Shown: in pieces, positions 1-6,293 of the stretch | Position numbering within the stretch: position 1 is the stretch's first letter | Layout of the letters: the number at the start of each line of letters is the position of its first letter | Source: Bacteroidota bacterium | GTDB lineage: Bacteria > Bacteroidota > Ignavibacteria > Ignavibacteriales > Ignavibacteriaceae | Direction of reading: 5' to 3' | Assembly: GCA_030706105.1 (NCBI GenBank) | Contig: JAUZPC010000180.1 | Coordinates: 1 to 6,293 of the forward strand | DNA: 6,293 nucleotides | Position numbers and translations under genes: made by a program | The notes under the pieces: model-generated | Seen by the model: the letters and a program-made list of their open reading frames with translations, nothing else | Database searches by the model: none | Told to the model about the DNA's origin: nothing

Positions 1-819
1 ATAATAAAAAGCGCAATTGAAGAAGATGTAAAGACGGGGGACATTACAACAAAAGCCGCTATTCCTGAAAGTGTTTTATGCAAAGGCGAGTTTATAATAA
101 AACAGGATGGTATTATTGCAGGTTTGGAAATTGCAAAAGAAGTCTTTAATTATATTGATAAAGAGCTTCAGTTTACTACTTTCTCAAAGGATGGCGAGCC
201 AGTTAAGTATGGAAACATAGCTGCAATTGTAACCGGGAAAGCCGTTTCAGTTTTAACAGCTGAAAGAACGGCTCTAAATTTTATGCAGAGGATGAGCGGG
301 ATAGCAACTTTGGCTAATCAGTATCAGTCAATAATAAGCCATACAAAGGCAAAGATAATAGATACCAGAAAAACGGTCCCGGGGCTTAGAATCCTCGATA
401 AAATGGCTGTAAAAATGGGGGGATGCGAAAATCATCGTATAGGCCTTTATGATATGTTCTTAATTAAAGATAATCATATTGCTGCGGCAGGATCAATTAC
501 TAATGCAATTAACAGGTGTAAAGAGTTCAACCATGTAAACAATACTTCTTTCAAAATCGAAGTTGAGACGGAAAACCTTGAGCAGGTAAAAGAAGCTCTT
601 GAGTGTGGTGTAGATGTGATAATGCTTGATAATTTTGAAGTCCCTATAATGGCAGAAGCAGTAAAGATTATTGGGGATAAAAGTAAAATTGAAGCATCGG
701 GCGGAATAAATCTGGAAACTGTAAAAGACATTGCCGAAACCGGAGTTGATTTTATCTCAGTTGGCGCATTAACTCATTCTGTAATTGCGTTGGATATTTC
801 TTTAGAAATCACTATTTGA
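1..819 (+). CDS. nadC: Quinolinate phosphoribosyltransferase (decarboxylating), NadC; 5' end cut by window edge
   Basis: This enzyme converts quinolinate and PRPP to nicotinate mononucleotide, CO2 and pyrophosphate, the step after NadA and NadB in cytosolic de novo NAD synthesis. The frame is open from base 1 and gives 272 residues before TGA at 817-819. The family is usually about 280-290 residues, so only roughly 10-15 are missing. The N-terminal signature EDVKTGDITT lies at codons 8-17, which shows that the TTG at 124 is internal and not the start. The phosphoribosyltransferase barrel follows, counted in window codons: ERTALNF (88-94), TRKT (122-125), ENHR (143-146), KDNH (156-159), the acidic EVE (187-189) and LDN (209-211), SGG (233-235) and VGALTHS (254-260). 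These supply the Arg/His/Lys quinolinate and phosphate contacts and the acidic PRPP/metal site of the family. No key residue appears lost. Identification is firm; the true start lies outside the window. Confidence 0.96.
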   Translation: MIKSAIEEDVKTGDITTKAAIPESVLCKGEFIIKQDGIIAGLEIAKEVFNYIDKELQFTTFSKDGEPVKYGNIAAIVTGKAVSVLTAERTALNFMQRMSGIATLANQYQSIISHTKAKIIDTRKTVPGLRILDKMAVKMGGCENHRIGLYDMFLIKDNHIAAAGSITNAINRCKEFNHVNNTSFKIEVETENLEQVKEALECGVDVIMLDNFEVPIMAEAVKIIGDKSKIEASGGINLETVKDIAETGVDFISVGALTHSVIALDISLEITI

Positions 820-880
820 CTTGTTAGGTGACGCGTTAATTTTTACTATTGCTGTAACAATTTTTAATCTTTAAAATGCT

Positions 881-2332
881 TTGATTGATAAACTTAAACA
901 ACTGACAAAAGATACTGCCATTTATGGAATAAGCACTATTTTGGGCAGATTTCTTAATTTTCTTTTAGTCCCTTTTTATACACATGTTTTTATCCCCGAC
1001 CAATATGGCATAATATCAAATTATTATGCATTTATTGGGTTGATGAATATTATCTTCTTGTATGGAATGGACTCTGCATATCTAAAATATGCTTCGCAAA
1101 AAGAGATAGGCGATGAGAAAGATAACTTTTCTACGCCATTTCTATCAGTAGTATTTTCATCGGTTTTGTTTGCTTTGGCAATAGTCATTTTTAGAGAACC
1201 TCTGGTTACTTTTTTAGGTGCCCCAAGAGATTTTTCCTTTGTCTATTATACTGCGGCTATCCTAATTGTTGATTCACTTGCTGTTATCCCATTTGTAGCT
1301 TTAAGATTAGACAGAAAAGCCAAGAAGTTTTCTTTTATTAAAGTTTCTAACATCCTTCTTAACGTGGTGTTAAATCTCTTTTTTATTTTAAAATTGAAAT
1401 GGGGAATTGAATCTGTTTTTGTTGCTAACATTGCAGCATCAGGCTTATCGTTGGTTTTGTTAATACCTTCTATTTGGAAAAAGCTTAAGTTTAAAATTCA
1501 TAAAGATCTATATAAGCATTTAGTTAAGTTTGGTCTGCCTTATTTACCTGCGGGAATAGGTGCAATGATAGTTCAGGTTATTGACAGACCCATTTTGGCA
1601 AAACTTACTGATTTAAAAACTGTCGGTATTTATCAGGCGAATTACAAACTTGGCATTTTTATGATGCTTTTTGTGAACATGTTTCAGTTTGCATGGCAGC
1701 CGTTTTTTATGCAGAACGCAAAAGAAAAAGATGCTAAAGAATTATTTTCTAAAGTACTGACTTATTTTACTATTTCGGGTGGTTTAATCTTAATATCATT
1801 GTCATTGTTTATTGATAATCTGGTTAAGATACAAATTTTTGGCAGAGCAATAATTGCTCCGGCATATTGGGGAGGGTTAAATATTGTTCCGGTAGTGTTA
1901 TTGGGTTATTTATTTAACGGCATCTATATTGTATTTACCGCGGGAATTTTTATAAAAGAAAAATCAAACTATGTACCTTTTATAATTGGTTTTGCAGCTT
2001 TGTTAAATATTGTGGTTAACTTTTTCGCTATACCTGTTTTTGGAATAATGGGTGCTGCCTTTGCTACTTTTATAAGCTATTTTGTAATGGCAGCCGGCTT
2101 TTATTTTGTAACTCAGAAATTTTACAGAATCGAATATGAATATAAAAAAATAATAAACATATTTGCTTCCATACTAATAATAGGCAGTGCATATTATTAC
2201 AGTATCTATTTGAAAATTAATACTATTCCTGTTAAAGCAGGGCTGTTTCTGCTGTTCATAGGCTCTATTTATTTCTGTGTTTTGGATAAAAGAGAAACTT
2301 CATTTATTAAAAAGAAATTAAAAAGATTTTGA
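881..2332 (+). CDS. Polysaccharide/oligosaccharide flippase, Wzx-like (MOP superfamily)
   Basis: This 483-residue polytopic membrane protein probably flips undecaprenyl-linked oligosaccharides, as in O-antigen, capsule or exopolysaccharide assembly, across the inner membrane. The N-terminus (KDTAIYGISTILGRFLNFLL, residues 10-29) is typical of the Polysacc_synt family. I count about 14 hydrophobic segments, near residues 12-36, 43-66, 86-104, 116-142, 152-172, 176-200, 215-236, 250-275, 292-314, 332-355, 364-386, 388-411, 424-445 and 449-467. The tail is basic (KKKLKRF). Length and topology fit the family. The start is TTG: an in-frame TAA at 872-874 rules out extension, and starting later would cut into the first membrane helix. 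An ATG at 876 is out of frame and closes after two codons. No Shine-Dalgarno sequence is visible. The stop overlaps the dut start. I do not recognise the exact substrate, and no glycosyltransferases are in view to indicate it. Confidence 0.88.
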   Translation: MIDKLKQLTKDTAIYGISTILGRFLNFLLVPFYTHVFIPDQYGIISNYYAFIGLMNIIFLYGMDSAYLKYASQKEIGDEKDNFSTPFLSVVFSSVLFALAIVIFREPLVTFLGAPRDFSFVYYTAAILIVDSLAVIPFVALRLDRKAKKFSFIKVSNILLNVVLNLFFILKLKWGIESVFVANIAASGLSLVLLIPSIWKKLKFKIHKDLYKHLVKFGLPYLPAGIGAMIVQVIDRPILAKLTDLKTVGIYQANYKLGIFMMLFVNMFQFAWQPFFMQNAKEKDAKELFSKVLTYFTISGGLILISLSLFIDNLVKIQIFGRAIIAPAYWGGLNIVPVVLLGYLFNGIYIVFTAGIFIKEKSNYVPFIIGFAALLNIVVNFFAIPVFGIMGAAFATFISYFVMAAGFYFVTQKFYRIEYEYKKIINIFASILIIGSAYYYSIYLKINTIPVKAGLFLLFIGSIYFCVLDKRETSFIKKKLKRF

Positions 2333-2787
2333 TGGAAAATATTACTCTTAAAATTAAAAGAATTGATAATAACTTTAATGATATACCTTTACCGGACTAT
2401 GCAACAGAAGGCAGTGCAGGAATGGATATCAGGGCTGCCGTTGATGACAGCATTGTGCTTAAAGCAAACAGTTTTGGTGCTATCCCAACAAACCTTTCGG
2501 TTGAAATCCCCGTAGGTTTTGAGATTCAGGTAAGAGCAAGAAGCGGGTTAGCTTTCAAACATGGTATTGGAGTGCTAAATGCTCCCGGGACTATTGATTC
2601 CGATTATCGCGGGGAAATAAAGATAATCCTTTTCAATTTTTCTACTGAAGATTTTGTTATTAAACGCGGCGAAAGAATTGCTCAGCTTATTCTTTCAAAG
2701 GTATATAAAGCACTTCCCGTTGAATCAGTTTTATTAAATGGTAGCAGCCGCGGTGAAGGCGGTTTCGGTTCAACAGGAAAAGCATAA
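2332..2787 (+). CDS. dut: dUTP diphosphatase (dUTPase), trimeric type
   Basis: This enzyme hydrolyses dUTP to dUMP and pyrophosphate in the cytosol, which keeps uracil out of DNA and supplies dUMP to thymidylate synthesis. The 151-residue protein has all five motifs of the homotrimeric family in order: I, SAGMD (28-32); II, RARSGLA (68-74); III, GTIDSDYRGE (86-95); IV, RGERIAQL (112-119); V, RGEGGFGSTG (140-149). By comparison with E. coli Dut, D89 should be the catalytic aspartate and Y92 the residue that excludes ribose, while F145 in the C-terminal arm stacks on uracil. The length matches the family (about 145-155). I choose ATG at 2332 over the in-frame TTG one codon earlier: it gives a normal N-terminus and a TGATG stop/start overlap with the flippase. 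That overlap suggests translational coupling. dnaE follows after 25 bp, a plausible partner for dNTP-pool hygiene. Confidence 0.96.
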   Translation: MENITLKIKRIDNNFNDIPLPDYATEGSAGMDIRAAVDDSIVLKANSFGAIPTNLSVEIPVGFEIQVRARSGLAFKHGIGVLNAPGTIDSDYRGEIKIILFNFSTEDFVIKRGERIAQLILSKVYKALPVESVLLNGSSRGEGGFGSTGKA

Positions 2788-2812
2788 TATTAGAGATTAA
2801 AGATTTTAGAAT

Positions 2813-5800
2813 ATGTCAGATTTTATTCATTTACATAACCATACGCATTACAGCTTACAGGATGGTGCCTGCACGGTTCCCGGTCTAATTAAGGCAGCTC
2901 AGAAATATGATATGCCTGCCGTAGCCCTTACAGATCATGGTGTAATGTATGGTATTTCAGAATTCTATAAAAAAGCGACGGCTGCCGGAATTAAACCTAT
3001 TATCGGCATCGAAGCTTATATTACAGAAGGGTCCCGTTTTTCTAAAGGGAAGTCAGAGGACACAGCAAACAGGAAACATCGATCATATTATCATATCGTT
3101 TTATTAGCTAAGAATCAAACCGGCTATAAAAATTTAATGAAATTGACTTCCCGCGGCTTTACCGAAGGCTTTTACTATAAACCGAGGATTGATCTTGAAT
3201 TACTTAGACAGTACAGTGAAGGGCTTGTTTGTACTTCTGCTTGTGCCGGAGGAATTGTTGCTGCCCATTTAGTAAATAATGATATTGAAAAGGCAAGAGC
3301 CACAGCCATTACATACAAAGAACTTTTTGGAGATGACTTTTATCTTGAAATTCAAGACCACAATATGGAAGTGGAAAAGCCGGTACTGGAGTGGATGCCA
3401 AAACTTGCAAAAGAGTTAAACATAAAACTGGTTGCAACTAATGACTGTCACTATATTGAAAGGGAGCATGCTGTTGCCCATAACATCCTTCTGCTTCTTT
3501 CTGATAAAACAGGAAAAGACTATAGAGAGCTAAGATACGGAACAGATCAGATTTATTTTAAATCTGCCGACGAAATGAAAGCCCTCTTTAAAGATTATAA
3601 GGGAGCTATTGAAAATACTCTTGAGATAAATGAAAAGATTGAACTAAAGTTTGGTAAAAGTAAATATTTGTTCCCGCAATTCCCTATTCCTGCTGATTCA
3701 CCTGCACAAGATTTGGACGGTTATCTAAGAATACTTGCTACTGAAGGACTCCATAAAAAGATTACGGATGTTACTCCTGACGTGAAGGAACGGTTCGAGT
3801 TTGAGCTTGAGACAATTAAAAACATGGGATATAGCGGCTATTTCCTGATTGTCCAGGACTTCATTAATGCCTCAAAAAGATTGGGTGTATCTGTTGGCCC
3901 TGGCCGAGGAAGTGCTGCCGGCAGTTTGGTTGCCTATGCTCTTAATATAACTCAGATAAATCCTTTGGATTATGATCTCCTTTTTGAAAGATTTTTAAAT
4001 CCTTCAAGAAATTCCATGCCTGATATAGACATTGACTTTGCCGATGATGTAAGAGGTAAGGCAATTGATTATGTAAAAGAAAAATATGGGACAGAATGTG
4101 TCTGCCAGATTATTACTTTCAACACTCTTTCCACTAAAGCTGTTCTTAAAGATGTAGGCAGAGTGCTGGGCATCCCTATTCCCACTATTGATAAAATTAA
4201 TAAATTCATACCAAGTGTTTTCGGTAAGGTATATTCAATAGAGCAGGCATTAAAAGAAGTTCCGGAGCTAAAGTGGGTAAATGAGTCAACCGATGAAAAT
4301 ATTCATAACCTTATAAAATATGCCAAAATATTAGAGGGCATGAACAGGAATTCATCAAAACATGCGGCAGGGGTTGTAATTACACCTGAAGACGTAAGTA
4401 ATTTTGTCCCTCTGGCAACAGCAACTTCTTCAGATGAAGTTATTACTCAGTTTAATATGAAAGAAGTTGAAGGTGCCGGGCTTCTTAAAATGGACTTTCT
4501 GGGGCTGAGAACTCTCAGTATTATAAAAACCGCAGTAGAATTCATAAAGAAAAATCATGGAGTTGATCTTGACATTGAGGCGATTCCAATAGATGACGAA
4601 AAGACATATCAGCTATTTTCCAAAGGGCAGACCACCGGAGTGTTCCAGTTTGAAAGTTCCCCAATGCGGGAGTTCCTGAAGAAGCTTAATCCGACAAGCC
4701 TTAAAGATTTATCTGCTATGAATGCGCTTTACAGGCCTGGCCCAATGAAGTATATTGATACTTTTATTGACAGGAAATTCGGTAATCAGGAAGTTACTTA
4801 TCTGCATCCATTGCTGGAGCCAATTCTAAAAGAGACATATGGAATTATAGTATATCAGGAGCAGGTTATTCAAATTGCCAACCGTCTTGCAGGTATGACC
4901 CTTGCTGAAGCTGATATATTAAGACGTGCTATGGGTAAAAAAGACCTTGTGGCTATGGCACAGCAGAGAACTTTATTTGTTGATCTTGCCGGTAAAAAAG
5001 AAATTCCTAAAAATATAGCGGGTGAAATTTTTGACTTAATCCAGGAGTTTGCCAACTATGGTTTTAATAAAAGCCATGCGGTGGCTTACAGTTTAGTTGC
5101 CTACCGTACTGCTTACCTTAAAGCACACTATACAGCAGAGTTTCTTGCCGCAAACTTAACGCACGAGTTTGGCAATAAAGCTAAAGTGGCAGATTTATTG
5201 AATGACTGCCGGAAGCTTAAAATTGATGTGCTCCCTCCTGATGTAAACCATCCTTCGGTTTCTTTTAATGTAGAGAGTGGCAAAATCAGGTTTGGAATGT
5301 CTGCTATAAAAAATGTTGGAATCAAAGCGGTTGAAGAAGTAATGAGAAGCAGAAAAGAATTAAACCGCGATTTTACAAGTATTTATGATTTTACTTCAAA
5401 TGTGGATGTGCATGCCGTTAATAAAAGAGCTTTGGAGGGACTTGTGCTTGCGGGGGCGTTTGATTCCATAAATACGCATCGCTTTCAGCTTTTTTCTGCT
5501 ATTGAGGATGCAATTGCTTATAAAAATAAAATTTCTGGCAAAAAAAGTTTGGGTGATAGTCTTTTTGGTGATGATCACGAAGATATGCAGCTTAAAGAGC
5601 CTGCTTTACCCAAATTGCCCCCGTGGAATGAGACAGAAAAACTTTCTCATGAACGCGATGTACTGGGATTCTATCTAACAGGGCATCCCCTCCGTAAATA
5701 TGAGGTTGATTACAATTCATTTTCAAACGTAAGACTTGGCGAAGCTGAAGAACTTGAGAAGCTTGTTGAAACTGAAAACGCTGTTGTTAAACTTTGCGGT

Positions 5801-6292
5801 GTTATAGTTGATATAAAAACTAAGATTGATAAAGCCGGCAATAACATGGCATTCTTTAAAATTGAGGACTTCTCAGGGTCTTGTGAAAGTATGATGTTCT
5901 CAAAAATTTATGACAGGTGCGGAAGGTTTGTTAAGGAAGAAGCTTGTGTCTTTGTTACCGGTAAACCTGAAAGTAGCGGTGACGCAATTAAAATCAGAAT
6001 TGAAGACATGATTCCAATGGAAGATATCCGGCAAAATTATATTGAGAGTATTGCTATTGATTTCTACAAGAATAAAGATGATATCTCTCTGCTTAAAAAG
6101 GTTAAACCGTTGCTGGAGGACTATAAAGGCAAAATTCCTGTATTTATTTTATTTTATGAAAATGGTTCAACGCCAATCTGTTACCAGCTTGAATATCGTG
6201 TAAATCTTTCTGATGTGTTCCTAAATAGACTAATTGCTCTCTTTGGTGAAGATAACATAACTTTCAAAGGAAAAAATATAACACGTAAATAA
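2813..6292 (+). CDS. dnaE: DNA polymerase III alpha subunit, DnaE
   Basis: This is the catalytic subunit of the replicative C-family polymerase (1159 residues, full length, close to E. coli DnaE at 1160). The PHP domain covers about residues 4-215, with HLHNH (6-10), TDH (40-42), E67, H94, C144 and NDCH (210-213). The palm and catalytic core follow: GPGRGSAAGS (362-371); PDIDIDF (403-409), whose D406 and D408 correspond to E. coli D401/D403; and KMDFLGLRTL (559-568), whose D561 corresponds to D555. Thumb and finger signatures include SSKHAAGVV (514-522), GVFQFES (609-615), LYRPGPM (639-645), YQEQV (681-685) and FANYGFNKSHAVAYS (746-760). A helix-hairpin-helix region lies near 828-845, a degenerate clamp-binding site near 914-918, and an OB fold at about 990-1073, followed by a short C-terminal domain. 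It is a DnaE and not a PolC, with no inserted DnaQ-like exonuclease. The ATG at 2813 gives the standard N-terminus. No Shine-Dalgarno sequence is seen. Confidence 0.98.
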   Translation: MSDFIHLHNHTHYSLQDGACTVPGLIKAAQKYDMPAVALTDHGVMYGISEFYKKATAAGIKPIIGIEAYITEGSRFSKGKSEDTANRKHRSYYHIVLLAKNQTGYKNLMKLTSRGFTEGFYYKPRIDLELLRQYSEGLVCTSACAGGIVAAHLVNNDIEKARATAITYKELFGDDFYLEIQDHNMEVEKPVLEWMPKLAKELNIKLVATNDCHYIEREHAVAHNILLLLSDKTGKDYRELRYGTDQIYFKSADEMKALFKDYKGAIENTLEINEKIELKFGKSKYLFPQFPIPADSPAQDLDGYLRILATEGLHKKITDVTPDVKERFEFELETIKNMGYSGYFLIVQDFINASKRLGVSVGPGRGSAAGSLVAYALNITQINPLDYDLLFERFLNPSRNSMPDIDIDFADDVRGKAIDYVKEKYGTECVCQIITFNTLSTKAVLKDVGRVLGIPIPTIDKINKFIPSVFGKVYSIEQALKEVPELKWVNESTDENIHNLIKYAKILEGMNRNSSKHAAGVVITPEDVSNFVPLATATSSDEVITQFNMKEVEGAGLLKMDFLGLRTLSIIKTAVEFIKKNHGVDLDIEAIPIDDEKTYQLFSKGQTTGVFQFESSPMREFLKKLNPTSLKDLSAMNALYRPGPMKYIDTFIDRKFGNQEVTYLHPLLEPILKETYGIIVYQEQVIQIANRLAGMTLAEADILRRAMGKKDLVAMAQQRTLFVDLAGKKEIPKNIAGEIFDLIQEFANYGFNKSHAVAYSLVAYRTAYLKAHYTAEFLAANLTHEFGNKAKVADLLNDCRKLKIDVLPPDVNHPSVSFNVESGKIRFGMSAIKNVGIKAVEEVMRSRKELNRDFTSIYDFTSNVDVHAVNKRALEGLVLAGAFDSINTHRFQLFSAIEDAIAYKNKISGKKSLGDSLFGDDHEDMQLKEPALPKLPPWNETEKLSHERDVLGFYLTGHPLRKYEVDYNSFSNVRLGEAEELEKLVETENAVVKLCGVIVDIKTKIDKAGNNMAFFKIEDFSGSCESMMFSKIYDRCGRFVKEEACVFVTGKPESSGDAIKIRIEDMIPMEDIRQNYIESIAIDFYKNKDDISLLKKVKPLLEDYKGKIPVFILFYENGSTPICYQLEYRVNLSDVFLNRLIALFGEDNITFKGKNITRK

Positions 6293-6293
6293 A

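Noticed and set aside
124..126. TTG as the start of nadC
   Set aside because: The frame is open upstream to base 1 and encodes the conserved NadC N-terminal motif EDVKTGDITT, so this TTG is an internal leucine codon.
474..731. Antisense 85-codon reading frame within nadC, and similar short antisense frames within the flippase and dnaE
   Set aside because: They lie wholly opposite strongly conserved coding sequence, show no recognisable domain and have low-complexity composition. They look like shadows of the real genes.
816..849. Promoter for the flippase, with TTGACT at 816-821 as a -35 box
   Set aside because: No good -10 hexamer lies at 16-18 bp; TAATTT is at 15 bp and TACTAT at 22 bp. 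The Bacteroidota-type TAnnTTTG element is also not convincingly present.
821..865. Inverted repeat TTGTTA (821-826) / TAACAA (855-860) followed by five T, as a nadC terminator or operator
   Set aside because: The arms are only 6 bp and AT-rich, with a 28-nt loop, and they do not extend on either side. This is too weak for an intrinsic terminator and easily arises by chance in AT-rich DNA.
838..866. Direct repeat AATTTTTA at 838-845 and 859-866, 21 bp apart, as a regulator site
   Set aside because: The spacing equals two helical turns, but the repeat is low-complexity A/T sequence in an AT-rich gap with no further similarity around it.
2329..2331. TTG at 2329 as the dut start
   Set aside because: ATG follows immediately at 2332, gives the usual dUTPase N-terminus and makes a classic TGATG overlap, so the weaker TTG is unnecessary.
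1..6293. A novel defence, mobile or other undescribed system
   Set aside because: Essentially all of the window is explained by four housekeeping-type genes with intact family motifs. There are no repeats, unusual base composition, unexplained long gaps or unknown genes to support such a system.

Overview
This AT-rich window looks like ordinary bacterial chromosome. It carries four tightly packed genes, all on the + strand: the 3' part of nadC, a lipid-linked polysaccharide flippase of the Wzx/MOP type, dut, and a complete dnaE. Protein style, the flippase-dut pair, the short DnaE and start sites without Shine-Dalgarno sequences all suggest the Bacteroidota/Ignavibacteriota/Chlorobiota (FCB) group. 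Ignavibacteria is my best guess, but this is family recognition and not a database result.

Layout: positions 1-819 hold nadC (quinolinate phosphoribosyltransferase), open at the left edge and lacking only a short N-terminus. After a 61-bp AT-rich gap comes the flippase (881-2332), which uses a TTG start. Its TGA stop shares one base with the ATG of dut (2332-2787). A 25-bp gap then leads to dnaE (2813-6292), the replicative polymerase III alpha subunit, whose TAA ends one base before the window edge.

How the genes relate: dut removes dUTP, and dnaE consumes dNTPs at the fork, so these two are functionally linked through genome uracil avoidance. NadC makes NAD precursor, and the flippase moves undecaprenyl-linked glycans across the inner membrane. 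Neither has an obvious functional link to replication. The arrangement looks like a housekeeping run of co-oriented genes that may be co-transcribed.

I found no RNA genes, mobile elements, CRISPR arrays, clear promoters, terminators or signs of horizontal transfer. I see no evidence of a new biological system. The points worth a second look are small: the flippase start region with a two-codon ATG-CTT-TGA reading frame, the stop/start overlap into dut, the full set of candidate PHP metal ligands in DnaE, and a clamp-binding motif in DnaE that lacks its usual glutamine.
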